A stretch of DNA of 64,000 nt from Phytophthora colocasiae (GCA_018806915.1 JAGKQI010000064.1:1054001-1118000), one strand, 5' to 3'. Shown: positions 1 through 10,225, counted from the first letter of the stretch. Numbers and translations: made by a program. Notes: generated by a model from the sequence alone, not told the origin.

Positions 1-2
1 GG

Positions 3-872
3 TTGCAGCACGAAGTTGTCGGCTTAAATCTCCAACTGCAGCAGCTTCAAATCTGTAAAGCGAATGTCACCGCACAGGAGACGCAGACCAGTTTTCGCGA
101 AGATAGTGCGATCGAAACGATGAGGAAAGAGGAGCAACAACGACTGCAGCAGCAACTTGAAATACTTGAACTCAAGTTACAGGCTCAAAAGAAGATGAAA
201 AGAGGCATCGAGATCGAGACACAGACCAGTGAGGACGTTGACCGTCTGGAGTTGAAGATACCAGATAAATCAATTGCAGAGTCTGTCACTCAAACTAGCA
301 GTCGGGGCGTACAAGATGAAGGAGTGGACACTGGAGAAGATCTGGAGTGGCAACGGTATTTGACACTGTTACGAGTTAGTATCAAGAACAAGAAGAAATC
401 ACCGTCCAAGACGCGACACACTCAAACTGAAAGCGAAGACACCGTCCGAACACCGAAATCCAATGGAGAATGGCAAGAATACTCGTCTTGGCATCGTAGC
501 AATAACAACAGCCACGTGACATTGAAAAGCGCCAGGCAATACGATGAATTCGACATTGTATCACCGCCGACAAGGACGTTTGAGTCGTTTTTCGCTCCAG
601 ATTTGATGATTCCGCTCAGACAACCACCACCACCTTTCGTTGAGAACCACTGGAAGCAGGATTCAAGCTACTTACCACTAAAGGCCAGCCGGAAGCTGAT
701 AGAAATTGCACCAGCTCACCAGCCAAGGATGATTCAATTGAACGAATACAAGGAACCACGACGACCAATGCGCACAATCGGGAATTCTGTCTCGATATCT
801 CCAACACCCAGTCCAACAAAACTCCCGTACATTACACGGAGACCAAAGAAAATCGTTGGATCTTCATCTTAG
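3..872 (+). CDS. C-terminal part of a coiled-coil protein with four TQT motifs (5' truncated)
   Basis: The frame is open from the window edge to a TAG at 870-872, so the true start lies upstream; the first codon here is TTG and should not be read as a start. The visible 289 residues begin with Gln/Glu/Leu-rich heptad-like sequence (about residues 8-65), then become basic, proline-rich and probably disordered. The tripeptide TQT occurs four times, at residues 27-29, 73-75, 96-98 and 140-142, usually preceded by Glu, Val or His and followed by Ser or Glu. TQT is the core of the anchor motif recognised by the dynein light chain LC8, so a multivalent LC8-binding scaffold is a reasonable inference. 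No catalytic domain is visible. The protein family is not recognised. Confidence 0.75.
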   Translation: MQHEVVGLNLQLQQLQICKANVTAQETQTSFREDSAIETMRKEEQQRLQQQLEILELKLQAQKKMKRGIEIETQTSEDVDRLELKIPDKSIAESVTQTSSRGVQDEGVDTGEDLEWQRYLTLLRVSIKNKKKSPSKTRHTQTESEDTVRTPKSNGEWQEYSSWHRSNNNSHVTLKSARQYDEFDIVSPPTRTFESFFAPDLMIPLRQPPPPFVENHWKQDSSYLPLKASRKLIEIAPAHQPRMIQLNEYKEPRRPMRTIGNSVSISPTPSPTKLPYITRRPKKIVGSSS

Positions 873-1023
873 AAACTAGTGGCGTCGCCGATGGGTATCA
901 TATCGTTTTTCAACATTTGGTGTCGGAATCATGGATTGCGTTACAATGTACACACATCCCAAGATTTGAATTGTGATGAATCAATGGTTCGATGCAAATG
1001 AACTTCGTCATTATGATTCAGAA

Positions 1024-1038
1024 TCATTCCGCAATATA
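1024..1038 (+). promoter_or_regulatory. Oomycete initiator-like core promoter of the RxLR gene
   Basis: The stretch TCATTCCGCAATATA fits the oomycete initiator consensus (TCATTYYNCAWTTT). It ends 15 bases before the ATG at 1054 and lies downstream of the alternative ATG at 973, so it supports 1054 as the real start. Confidence 0.6.
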
Positions 1039-1053
1039 CTGTTCAGTCAAACA

Positions 1054-2976
1054 ATGCATCTTCACTACCTGGTGATCATCGCTATTGTCATATCGATCGT
1101 GGTATCACCAGCTACAGTGTCTGCTCACACTGCACGTGACTCTGCTACTTCTACCTCGAGAACTTTACGAACAAGATATACTCTCGATGAAGAGAGAACA
1201 GGAACGGGCATCTCCGTCTCTACCTCTGAAAAGCTTGCCGCCCTCCTTAAATCCTCGAAAGTGACGGACGAACAGCTCCGGAAGTGGCTCCAAAAGGGAA
1301 AATCGGCAGATGATGTGTTTTATCGCATGAAGCTCGCGAAGTCTGACACGTGGATATTCAGCAACCCTCTATTCAGCAAATGGATTCAATACGCCGACGA
1401 CTTGAGCACCACCGCTTCCGGTAAGGGAACATCCGCGATCTCGACATTGACAGCTCAATACGGCGACGACAATTTGTACAACATGTTGAAAATGGGCGAG
1501 AGATTCTCGTACTCAAAGGAACTCGCCTCGAGACTGCGAACGGACCAGGTAGAGCGCTGGGTAAAGATTGGAAAAGACCCCAGTGAAGTCTACAAGATTT
1601 ATGAGCTTAATCATGCGGGAGGACGTCTACTTGGAAATCCTCAATTCAGTTCCTGGACCAAATACGTGGACGATTTGAATTCAAAGAAAGAGGGAACAGT
1701 GTCGATGATCCCCACGCTAAGGAAGTTCTACAGTGATGCAGATCTGTTCACAATGGTCGAGGCAGCAAAGAGCGTTGATGACTTAAAAAGTATGGGCCTC
1801 AAGCTGGAGAACTCGTTCGTTCAGTTCTGGATTAACGACAAGCAAACGCTGGAGAGTCCTCTGTTCAGTTTATTAGCCAAGTACACGGATGCTTACAATG
1901 TGAAATTCCCTCAGACGAAGACGACAATGATCGAAACGTTCACAAAAACATTCGGCGACGAAAAAGTGGCCAAGATGCTGGCTGCAGTGAAAGCAAACGG
2001 GAAGGCGAAGAAGATCGCAACCGAGTTGGAAGCTGCGCAATTGCAAATGTGGATGAGAAGTTGGAAATCCGTTGACGATGTGTACAACCTGCTGGATCTG
2101 CCAACAAGACAATTAGTCAACGACCTTGGTACGAACCCCCTCTTCAACACGTGGATAACGTACATGAGAACCTATAGCGCTAAAAATCCTGACAAGATGC
2201 CTCGATTGCTCTCGACAATGGCGATGCAATTCACTGACAGACCAATGATGCAGATCCTCCAAGCAGTGGAGAAGTTCCCGAGCATGGGAAGCATCGCAGC
2301 TTCGTTGCAGCTTCGGAAGGCAGAGGACATTTTTACTACTGGTATTTCCCCCATTCAAGCTTTTAGGTTGACATCTCTTGATACTGTTGGGGATTCAGTG
2401 CTCAGCTCTCCTCTGTTTACGAAGTGGATGAGCTACGTGGATGATTTCAACCGAAAGAACCCAACGAAGGAGGAATCCTGGTTCATACCACTACGTGCTA
2501 ACTATGAAGTCAACATAGTTATCGAGACAGCGAGGAAAAACCCGAAGACACTCAAGATAGCAGACTTGGTGGAGAGTGAGCAGATGAAGATGTGGCTTAC
2601 ACTGCAGAAGCCTCCGAAAAATGTATTTCATTTCCTGAATCTCCACCAAGCAGGAGATAAAACCTTTTCCAGTCCAGATTTCAAGTTGTGGGTAAAGTAC
2701 TTGGACGACTTTAACCAGAAGTACCCGGCCGAGAAAACGTCGATGATCGAAAGTATCAGAGCGAACTACCAAGACATTTTACTCATGCCGATACTCCACG
2801 AAGCGGCGAAGATCCCCAAAACGGAGAAATTGGCCAAGAACTTGCAAAATGCTCTAACTAACAAATGGCTAGATGAGAAGGTAACTGTTGCAAAGCTCAA
2901 GGGAATGTTCGGACGCATGCCATCTTCTAAAACCTGGATTGAGCAGTATGCCGAGAAACTCAACAAATTGTCGTAG
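1054..2976 (+). CDS. Secreted RxLR-dEER effector with multiple WY/LWY repeats
   Basis: A 640-residue protein. The start at 1054 is preferred over the in-frame ATG at 973 because it puts a hydrophobic signal peptide (residues 1-24, ending VSA) at the N-terminus and lies 15 bases after an initiator element. An RTLR motif at residues 36-39 and DEER at 45-48 form the canonical RxLR-dEER host-translocation region. The rest is an array of about six helical modules. Each pairs a 'xxxWLxxxK' helix with an 'FxxWxxYxDDF/L' helix, for example FSKWIQYADDL, FSSWTKYVDDL, FTKWMSYVDDF and FKLWVKYLDDF. This matches the WY/LWY fold of Phytophthora effectors. It presumably acts inside the plant cell; the host target cannot be told from sequence. 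It is a single exon and looks intact. At 640 residues it is long for an RxLR effector, as expected for LWY tandem-repeat members. Confidence 0.9.
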   Translation: MHLHYLVIIAIVISIVVSPATVSAHTARDSATSTSRTLRTRYTLDEERTGTGISVSTSEKLAALLKSSKVTDEQLRKWLQKGKSADDVFYRMKLAKSDTWIFSNPLFSKWIQYADDLSTTASGKGTSAISTLTAQYGDDNLYNMLKMGERFSYSKELASRLRTDQVERWVKIGKDPSEVYKIYELNHAGGRLLGNPQFSSWTKYVDDLNSKKEGTVSMIPTLRKFYSDADLFTMVEAAKSVDDLKSMGLKLENSFVQFWINDKQTLESPLFSLLAKYTDAYNVKFPQTKTTMIETFTKTFGDEKVAKMLAAVKANGKAKKIATELEAAQLQMWMRSWKSVDDVYNLLDLPTRQLVNDLGTNPLFNTWITYMRTYSAKNPDKMPRLLSTMAMQFTDRPMMQILQAVEKFPSMGSIAASLQLRKAEDIFTTGISPIQAFRLTSLDTVGDSVLSSPLFTKWMSYVDDFNRKNPTKEESWFIPLRANYEVNIVIETARKNPKTLKIADLVESEQMKMWLTLQKPPKNVFHFLNLHQAGDKTFSSPDFKLWVKYLDDFNQKYPAEKTSMIESIRANYQDILLMPILHEAAKIPKTEKLAKNLQNALTNKWLDEKVTVAKLKGMFGRMPSSKTWIEQYAEKLNKLS

Positions 2977-3173
2977 ATTGGCTCTGGTAAAACATAGTTA
3001 ACATGACGAACACAAAAAAGAAATCCAACGGTCTGCCTGTTATCCATGACACTTTCCCCACCTCGGTAACAGGCTTTCCTCTACTTGATCACGTCCGTTC
3101 CATCGGCGTCACCGTCTTTGTTCACCAGCCAGAGCTTTTGTATCTACAGCCTGATGACTTCAACTTTCTGCAA

Positions 3174-4239
3174 TTAGTTGTTCTGCTTCAGCTGACGCAC
3201 GTAGTTGCTAAGACGGTGCTGGGCCTTGTTGGCAATCTACACAAAGACAAAAGTCATGAAAATGAGTTAAAACAATAGTACACAAGAAAACACAAAAAAG
3301 CACGTACGTCAATAGAAGGGTTGATGGCGAGCAGTGCGCGGATGTCCTGCAGAGCCAAACGGTAGCGCTCAAGGCCCTCGTACGCCAAAGCACGTCGCAG
3401 CAGCGCCTTCTGGTTCTTCTCATCGTACTCAAGCACGTGGGTGCAGTCACGGATGACGCCGGAGAAGTTGCTGAGCTGCTGGTTGCAAGCTGCACGGTTG
3501 TTGTAGCACGACAACGCCAGAGCCGAACCAGGCTTGTCGCTGCAGGCCTCAATAGCCTCACCGTAGAGCTCAATGGCCTTCTCGAAAGCGGCGTTCTTGA
3601 ACGCGTCGTTACCACGTTCCTTCAGCAGCTCAGCAGGGTTCATGCCCGATCGCTTGGCCTGTTCGGCACGAGCTTGCAACGGCTCAATCTCAGTAACCAG
3701 ACGGTTCAGGTCGGCGTTGTTGAAGTCCACGCGCTGTCCAGCACGCAGCGTCGCCAGAGCTTCTTCGTACTTCTTCAGTCCCTTCAATGCCACGCCGTGA
3801 CGGTGGTAACCTGAATATCATTAAGGCATTAATATGAAATGGCTACATTTGTCATGATGGAATCAGAAATCTGATTCGGCCACGTACCCTTGACGAACTG
3901 CGGGTTAATCCGGATGCACTCTGCGGCATCGTTGGCAGCCTCCTGGAACTTGCCCCAGCCAGCGTTAGCAGCACTATAATGCTGTCAGTATTATATATAA
4001 AAAACTAAATATAATAATAAAAAATAGTAAAATACCTGCGGTTAGAGAAGTAAACGTGGTTGGTGGCGTCAATCTCAATGGCCTCCGAGTATTTAGCCAC
4101 AGCAGTGGGGTAGTCCTGGTTCTTGAAGGCCTCGTTACCCTCGCTACAGGGGGGAAACAGGTGGGAATTAGTAAAGGAGTTTAAAGGGGGAAAGACACGG
4201 GACGCACTTCTTCTTAGCGTCGGCAGCGGCGTTGACCAT
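3174..4239 (-). CDS. TPR co-chaperone, Hop/STI1-like, two TPR domains, five exons
   Basis: Spliced gene on the minus strand. Exons are 4239-4208, 4143-4036, 3973-3888, 3810-3308 and 3236-3174. All four introns are GT-AG and short (62-77 nt, the third and fourth 77 and 71), and the phases join to 792 nt, or 263 residues. The start begins MVNAAADAKK and runs into EGNEAFKNQDY, a typical first TPR helix. One TPR block spans about residues 10-115 and a second starts near residue 133 (ELLKERGNDAF). Both carry the EGN/RGN, NR and K-x-x-R-R positions of the carboxylate clamp that binds Hsp70/Hsp90 C-termini, so a cytosolic co-chaperone role is likely. It resembles STI1, Tom34 or SGT proteins, but is too short for full-length Hop and shows no DP repeats. 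It converges on the RxLR gene with about 200 bases between stops. Confidence 0.85.
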
Positions 4240-5870
4240 GGTGAGGAACTGCTGGCTGTAAAATGGATCGAGCTGGCTTTGTGTGGCGGCTGGATGTGGT
4301 TTAACATGAATGTAGTGTGGTACACGTGAAGGAGTACCTTCGTACCACATCGTGTATAAACGACTTTACCACCGAAATGTCAAAAAACGGTTCGAGTTTA
4401 CCAGTCAGCCTAATAAAATACGATATTTCTTCATCAATTGGAGTCTGTGCAGTACAAAATTCAGATATGAATGGTCTAATGAGCATGGATTACGAGCCTA
4501 CCCATCAATTACGTTAAGACAGCGGCGTTCGTTCAGTCTTCGCATTCTGGTGCTCAGATCCTGAGTCTCCAATGTTGAAGCAGCCGCGTTACTGGAATTG
4601 AGCACCAAGTTGCGTCCTGCTTATTGTTGCTTTTGATAGCGGTCGGATATCTACCCGAAGGCATCTGCGTTCCCTGAACTGCCGTCTGTGTGGGTATGCG
4701 TCGCGTGGTGTATGTTATGGTGACGGAAAGTTGATCACGGGGCGGTGTAAAAACTAAACTCACCAGTCGAAATGTCGCCATTTCGTCAGTTTTGCGTTGG
4801 GTGCTTCAACAGGATTGTATCTATGTCGTGCTGTAGCACAAGTTACCAGTTAATATTACTGGCACCAGCGTTTCCCTCACTTAAACTCTGCGAGAAACAG
4901 TAAGCAGTCATTTGAGAGTAGGAAATTGAAGTTGATTAACTGGTTGCTACTACTTGGCTTGACTATTGAAGGTTTGATTGTGATTGTGAACGGGATATTG
5001 AATGCTAATCATAGTCCTCGAAGGGACTCGAACGCCTGTCAACTTGGCAGCCAAGTGCGTAGCTTTGTGGTAGTGGACCACCAGGAGGCCCTCAGTCATT
5101 TGAGAGTAGATGAATTGGCAATGTCTGCTGACGGAACCTAGCACCGCTCGTGTACTCGGTCTCTCTTGTGAAATGCAAGTAAGATTAAGGAGGATATCTT
5201 CTTCACTCGTTGTTAACATACGTCGTGAAAGGCTCACCACAAACTGTCGAAAGTAATAGCAGTCTGTATACTACTAGGAAGTTTCGCGTGCTTACCCTGT
5301 CATTACCCACCTTCTACATCAAGACAACGCTGCTTATTCGTTTTGCGCCTTCCAGTACTGTACTCGACCGCTGGGTGTGTCAAATGTTGAAGCATCCGCG
5401 TTGCTAGAATCGAGTGCACGTTTTCAACGCGGTGAATCATGTTTTGATTGAAATATGTAAGCTTGACAGCGCAACAATGCGGTCTGTACGACTCATTCTT
5501 GGTTGATCGCAGCACACCGTTGTACAAGTTGCGCGGATTGTCGTTATTGATCACGGTCATTCCCGAAGGCATCTGCATTCCTCGAACTGCCATCCGTATG
5601 GGTATGTCACGGTGTGGCGTAGGTTATGATAACGAAAAGCCCGGTTGCATCAAAGATTGGGCGATCACGAGACTACAGCTGTCGACCTAGCGTCATTCCT
5701 ACATATCAAAGATTGATCACGAGATCGAGATATCGACAATACGACCATGTCATCACTTATGCGTAGACATTCCATCAGGATTGTAGCGCTGTTCGTCGAT
5801 CTACAGCAACACCTGCGACCTCACTCTAACCTCACTCTAAAGGAACCACACATCTCCGAGAAACAGTCAG
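4240..5870. other. Gene-free region with decayed internal duplications
   Basis: No supported gene. It contains diverged duplicates: 4562-4740 resembles 5380-5645 (shared cores include CGAAGGCATCTGC and ATGTTGAAGCA). The short word AGTCATTTGAGAGTAG occurs near both 4909 and 5093 and resembles the initiator region of the metalloprotease gene at 5871. Around 4975-5060 there is similarity to 7785-7855 (shared ATTGAATGCTAATCAT-like core). These look like leftovers of repeated upstream regions of the metalloprotease cluster. Confidence 0.5.
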
Positions 5871-5884
5871 TCATTTTCCAATTC
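5871..5884 (+). promoter_or_regulatory. Oomycete initiator upstream of metalloprotease paralog 1
   Basis: TCATTTTCCAATTC matches the oomycete initiator consensus and ends 14 bases before the ATG at 5899. Confidence 0.65.
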
Positions 5885-5898
5885 GCCTCCTCCAAGCA

Positions 5899-6780
5899 AT
5901 GCAACCCTCTCGTCTTCTCGCCACTCTTGCCATTGCCGGACTTGGTGCCGCCGCATCAGCCGCACCTTCGGCAAACTCCACCGCCGGCGGGACTACTTTT
6001 GGTGATGTCACCTCTGGAAGCGACAAGTGTGTCACTGGTAATCCTACTGAGTACATCAGTACGGAATACGTCGACTGGGTTTGGGAGAAACGCATGTCCA
6101 AGTACGTCCCGCAGTTCAACAACTTCATCTTCGACCAACTCGTGACGAATAAGGGATCGCTCAACTACTGCGTCCGTTGGGACAGCAAAGAGCAGCTGTC
6201 AAAGACCGACGCGGCCAAGTTCGAGGCCATGCTGAACCGCCAGTTTAAGGCTTGGAACAAGTGGCTCATCGGCTACGACTGCTGGCCGTACGAGGAGATC
6301 GATGTCAAGATTGTGGGTTGGGCCACACGAGATGCCTCCCTCTTCGACTGGACTGACGACTCGCTTGGCACGATCTACACTAATGACAAGGATGATGAGG
6401 GCGTTCCGAAGTGCCCCGATGCCTGCTACAAGCACCAGGACCAGTCTAAGAGCTCGGACACAAGTGGATGCACTGGTACCCCATTCGATATGTCTCTCTG
6501 GCCTTCGCAAAACCTCGGCGGTGGAGCGGGTGGTGACTGGGGACAGCGAGTGGACGCTGGAAACATGATGGCTTCCCTCGACAGTGACGAGTTGGTGATT
6601 GTGTCGCACGAAATTGGCCACGGCTTCGGACTACCGGACTTCTACGAGACGACGGACAAACCTGCAGACGACTTTCCTACGTGTATCATGGTTGCCGGTA
6701 GCTCGATGGCCGTCACGCCAGCGGATGGGTGGATGCTGCGCCGTGTACTGGAGAACATCAAGTCTCGCTATTCCTTCTAG
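5899..6780 (+). CDS. Secreted metzincin-like zinc metalloprotease, paralog 1
   Basis: 293 residues in one exon. Residues 1-21 form a signal peptide ending in ASA. The zinc-binding signature HEIGHGFGLPD lies at residues 237-247. It has the HExxHxxGxxD pattern, with Asp at the third-ligand position as in snapalysin-like metzincins, followed by a Met-containing turn (CIMVAGSSM). Upstream are family blocks shared by all copies here: CVTGNPTEYIS, LNYCVRWDSK, FKAWNKWL and DCWPYEEI. At least six conserved cysteines suggest disulfides, consistent with secretion. The C-terminus WMLRRVLENIKSRY is shared with the paralogs. The substrate is unknown. It is the first of three tandem copies in the same direction; a fourth fragment lies at 24080. 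Confidence 0.85.
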   Translation: MQPSRLLATLAIAGLGAAASAAPSANSTAGGTTFGDVTSGSDKCVTGNPTEYISTEYVDWVWEKRMSKYVPQFNNFIFDQLVTNKGSLNYCVRWDSKEQLSKTDAAKFEAMLNRQFKAWNKWLIGYDCWPYEEIDVKIVGWATRDASLFDWTDDSLGTIYTNDKDDEGVPKCPDACYKHQDQSKSSDTSGCTGTPFDMSLWPSQNLGGGAGGDWGQRVDAGNMMASLDSDELVIVSHEIGHGFGLPDFYETTDKPADDFPTCIMVAGSSMAVTPADGWMLRRVLENIKSRYSF

Positions 6781-8389
6781 ACAGCGTTGAAGCAGGAGTC
6801 GTGCAGTGGTTGATGTTTTGTTGCGTGTTGTCCGCGACTCCAAGAATGATAGAAATACCGATCCTGACTATCATGAATGTCGTAGGAAGCGGTTGTTTGA
6901 GAAATGCATTCGCACCAACAATACATTTCGTTGTTCACGGGTAGTACATGTACAGCAAACGTGTCCTTCACAGTGTCGTTACGCTCTAATGATCTACCGG
7001 TATTTCGCAAAAACGGAATTGGTCTTGAGTCCAATCTAGAGCAGGGTAAGAAAATACAGTCGTTTTTTTTGTTTTGTTTGTTTGGTTTAGCCAAATAAAT
7101 TAAAGCAAACCAGTGTACATGCGGGTAAGATTCCCCGATCGATTGTAGTATCATCGCTGCAACGACGGCAACCCTGGTGTCAGCACGCCCGAAGAATCCG
7201 CATCCGGTCAGGATTATTAGCTCTCGTAACTAAAAACTATTTTGAAAATGTTATAAACATAATTCATAGAAGAACTGTCACACATGGCTCTTCAATTCTA
7301 GCTTAACGCTGTGCAGGTAGAGGTCATACGTGGCATTCCTTATATCATGGTCTTTTACATTTTTTAAGTGAGAAATCATTAAAAAAAATCTAGATAAAAT
7401 CCTATAGCAGTAGGATAAAACTCCTCCTGCCATGTACGTAAGAATGAATAGACAAACATACGGATATGAATATTAAAGATGCATGTTCTTTTTTGTTGTT
7501 GTTCTGCTAAAGCTACAGCTTCGCTCGAAAGCTTGCTTAGCCATGCTGGTGCTGGGCAGGCATGGAAGCCACTCTATTACAGACCTTGTGCGGGTGCATG
7601 TGCAAGTCTCGCCATTTGATCCTTCGAAGCCCTGGTGATAAATAGTACTCGACTCGAGATTCGAGGTCCATGCCTAGCACACAAAATGTTGAACATTTGG
7701 CGCTTGAAATTGAAGTTGTTAAATTGTCCTAAGCATCCGATTTTGTGTAACGTGCGCCTCCGTCTTGTAAGAAGTGACTGTAATTTGTTTGAATGGGATA
7801 TTGAATTTTCGAATGCTAATCATTTCTTATCACGGAGGGACCTGCCAAGTGCGTGGACAAGAAGACTGTGTTGTATTTTCAATTCGTGCGTTGACCAGTG
7901 GACGCCCCTACAAAGCATATCATCAGTATCCTTGTAGAGTTAACGTTTCGGACGACCAACAAACGAAATACATCGATCATCATGGTTCAATCATCGCTTA
8001 TCTACCGCCATCAGAAGCGCTCGATCGTGCTCGGCTTGCTCACGTTGAGTCAGGGGATTATCGACAAACCGCATAAGAATTTGAATTGCCGAAAGTCATA
8101 CAACAGACCAAACCAAACACTTGCCAATGAATCAAATCCTTTGTCGGCATGGCTTAATACATGGTGCAGTACGTGAAAATGAACTACGGTAGTATGACTA
8201 AAGTACTTACTTCTGCTACAGTCCTATTTTCGGCGCATAATCTTTCGATTGCGCACGGCTGTTTTTTAGGATGAAAAGATTTGCTTTCTCGCAGTCTTCG
8301 TGGAGTGAGGTAAGGTCATTCATTCATGACACTCCTGATGCGTTCGAGTTACCGGCCTCGAAAACCCCGTAAAACATCACTGGCATTTC
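6781..8389. other. Intergenic region between paralogs 1 and 2
   Basis: No supported gene; only short frames without recognisable domains. A stretch at about 7785-7855 is a diverged copy of 4975-5060, suggesting that the duplicated unit included sequence upstream of the metalloprotease genes. Confidence 0.4.
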
Positions 8390-8405
8390 TCATTTTGCCA
8401 TCTAC
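8390..8405 (+). promoter_or_regulatory. Oomycete initiator upstream of metalloprotease paralog 2
   Basis: TCATTTTGCCATCTAC matches the initiator consensus and ends 9 bases before the ATG at 8415. Confidence 0.6.
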
Positions 8406-8414
8406 TGCAACACG

Positions 8415-9347
8415 ATGCATTCCACCGCCAGCTCCTCGTTCTCCACACGCTGTCTTCTTACCACAGCTGCTGTCGCCGGCCTTAGCGCGTCCTCGATCGT
8501 ATCGGTCGCCCCCGACGCAAACGGCACCTCGTTCGGCACTGTCACGTCGGGTAACAGCAAGTGTATTGTGGGTGACCCAAGCGAATACATCAGTGCGCAC
8601 GACGTGGATTGGATTTGGGACAATCGAATTGGGCCCAACGTCAAGCAAAGTGACTCCAACTGGAGCGTGATGGACAACAAGAACTGGATCATGGATCACA
8701 TTGTGGAGAACCAGGGAACGCTCAACTACTGCGTTCGTTGGGACAGCAAGACGAAGCTTGCCAAGACCGATGCAGCCAAATTCGAAGCCATGTTGACCCG
8801 CCAGTTCAAGGCTTGGAACAAGTGGCTTGCCGGCTACAATTGCTGGCCTTACGAGGAAATCAAGGTGAATATCGTGGGTTTTGCCGTGAGGGATGCCTCC
8901 TTGCTGGACTGGAACGATGATACACTGGGTAAAATCTACGAAGGAGAACTGGATGACAATGGAGTGCCAAAGTGTCCACAGAGCTGTTACCGATTCTATG
9001 ACGTTGGAATCAATGGCTGGTCTGATACGAGCGCCTGTACGACCGAGCCGTACGACTTGTCGTTGTGGCCTAAAGATGGCTTGGACGGAGGGTTGGGATA
9101 CGACTGGGGTCAGGAGATTAACCTCGAGAGTATGATGCAGACGCTCGACAACGAGGAGCTCCACATTATTTCCCACGAGATCGGCCACGGCTTCGGACTC
9201 CCAGACTTCTACGAGAAGTCGGAAATTCCCAGTGACGACTTCCCTGCCTGTATTATGGAGGCTGGTCGATCGATGACGGTCACACCTGGTGACGGGTGGA
9301 TGCTGCGCCGCGTGCTGGAGCACCTCAAGCCCCGCTACAACTTTTAG
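8415..9347 (+). CDS. Secreted metzincin-like zinc metalloprotease, paralog 2
   Basis: 310 residues in one exon. The signal peptide is about residues 1-27 (ending near SSIVSVA). The zinc motif HEIGHGFGLPD starts at residue 254 and is followed by the Met-turn CIMEAGRSM. It shares the blocks CIVGDPSEYIS, LNYCVRWDSK, FKAWNKWL and NCWPYEEI with paralog 1, but carries an insertion after the first block (around NVKQSDSNWSVMDNKNWI) that paralog 3 also has. Paralogs 2 and 3 are therefore closer to each other than to 1. The reading frame and active site are intact. A long open frame lies on the opposite strand, but it is best explained as a by-product of this gene's codon use. Confidence 0.85.
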   Translation: MHSTASSSFSTRCLLTTAAVAGLSASSIVSVAPDANGTSFGTVTSGNSKCIVGDPSEYISAHDVDWIWDNRIGPNVKQSDSNWSVMDNKNWIMDHIVENQGTLNYCVRWDSKTKLAKTDAAKFEAMLTRQFKAWNKWLAGYNCWPYEEIKVNIVGFAVRDASLLDWNDDTLGKIYEGELDDNGVPKCPQSCYRFYDVGINGWSDTSACTTEPYDLSLWPKDGLDGGLGYDWGQEINLESMMQTLDNEELHIISHEIGHGFGLPDFYEKSEIPSDDFPACIMEAGRSMTVTPGDGWMLRRVLEHLKPRYNF

Positions 9348-9520
9348 ACCACTGCAGTACAAGCAGATACGCATACTTTGTTGTGATTTTACCCACCAAT
9401 AGATGTTTTTTGTAAAATCTGTACATGCGTGGCACGACGCAGCGTGCTGTTTCCGTTTAAGCGTGATTCACGGTCAGCCTAAATAATTGAACCGCATACG
9501 GACGAAGCATCACATCGTAA

Positions 9521-10225
9521 GGGAAATGGTCAATTAAGAGCCGATTGCCAATTAAGAGCCATCCTCCATTTTGACCTATCATGCAGTGTTTTTGAGTTTT
9601 ACCACCTCTTATTCGCTAATACGTCATAAGTACGAATACCTGCACATTTCTATTCAAAAATATAAAGTTTTAGCGCCACAACCATTCAATCTGTCAATTA
9701 CGAAGACCAAAGGACGCCCGGACTATACGACTGTGGGTGGACGTTGGCTAACCCATGAAGTCCTGCAAGAACTTACAGTCAACCATGGTAACAGAAAAGA
9801 GAAAGCGACAACCCTTCTCCCCGAAGGGCCCTCAAGGCTCGAGCTGTCAGCACTTGAATTATAGCAGTGATCGGCCTTCACCTACAGTAATGTATATACT
9901 GGTATATTTAATATTAGAAACTGAATATTAAAAGATGGAGTAGCCCTATACCTCCAGCTGGCAAATTTTCAGAACGCGTTCTTCTTAGTGAAAGCAAGGT
10001 AAAAAGCGGCTCTTAATTGGCAAGACCGGCAAATTTGTGGGCTCCACAGCAACGCGTGCCTTGCTCGCGGTTTCATTCGCTCGCAGATGTAATAATCCTC
10101 AAAAAATCGTGGAGAGAATGCACTTTCTAGAACTGTGTTGCTTTTTACCCCTTTCAAAGTGGTTGCCGAGGAATGATCGAGAGCTTGCACCGATTCTGAC
10201 ACGGCTCTTAATTGACCATTTCCCT
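9521..10225. mobile_element. 705-bp MITE with TA target duplication
   Basis: Both ends carry the same inverted repeat of at least 24 bases, starting AGGGAAATGGTCAATTAAG; it matches perfectly between 9521 and 10225. A TA dinucleotide flanks each end (9519-9520 and 10226-10227). A second inverted pair (TTGCCAATTAAGAGCC near 9546 and its complement near 10011) sits just inside. There is no transposase. This is a non-autonomous element of Tc1/mariner type by its target site. It is related to the element at 10595-11489 by its end sequence and by an internal 'TACGAATACCT' region. Confidence 0.85.

Noticed and set aside
973..1053. In-frame N-terminal extension of the RxLR effector
   Set aside because: It would bury the signal peptide and starts upstream of the initiator element.
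5010..5098. tRNA-like sequence on the minus strand (GTTCGAGTCCC next to an ACTT...AAGT stem)
   Set aside because: The T stem and acceptor have mismatches and the anticodon loop lacks U33; at best a degenerate fragment.
8349..9374. 341-codon open frame on the minus strand across metalloprotease paralog 2 (with shorter ones antisense to paralogs 1 and 3)
   Set aside because: The frame mirrors a conserved, GC-rich coding sequence; the plus strand has the signal peptide, zinc motif and initiator. No domain is seen in the antisense product.
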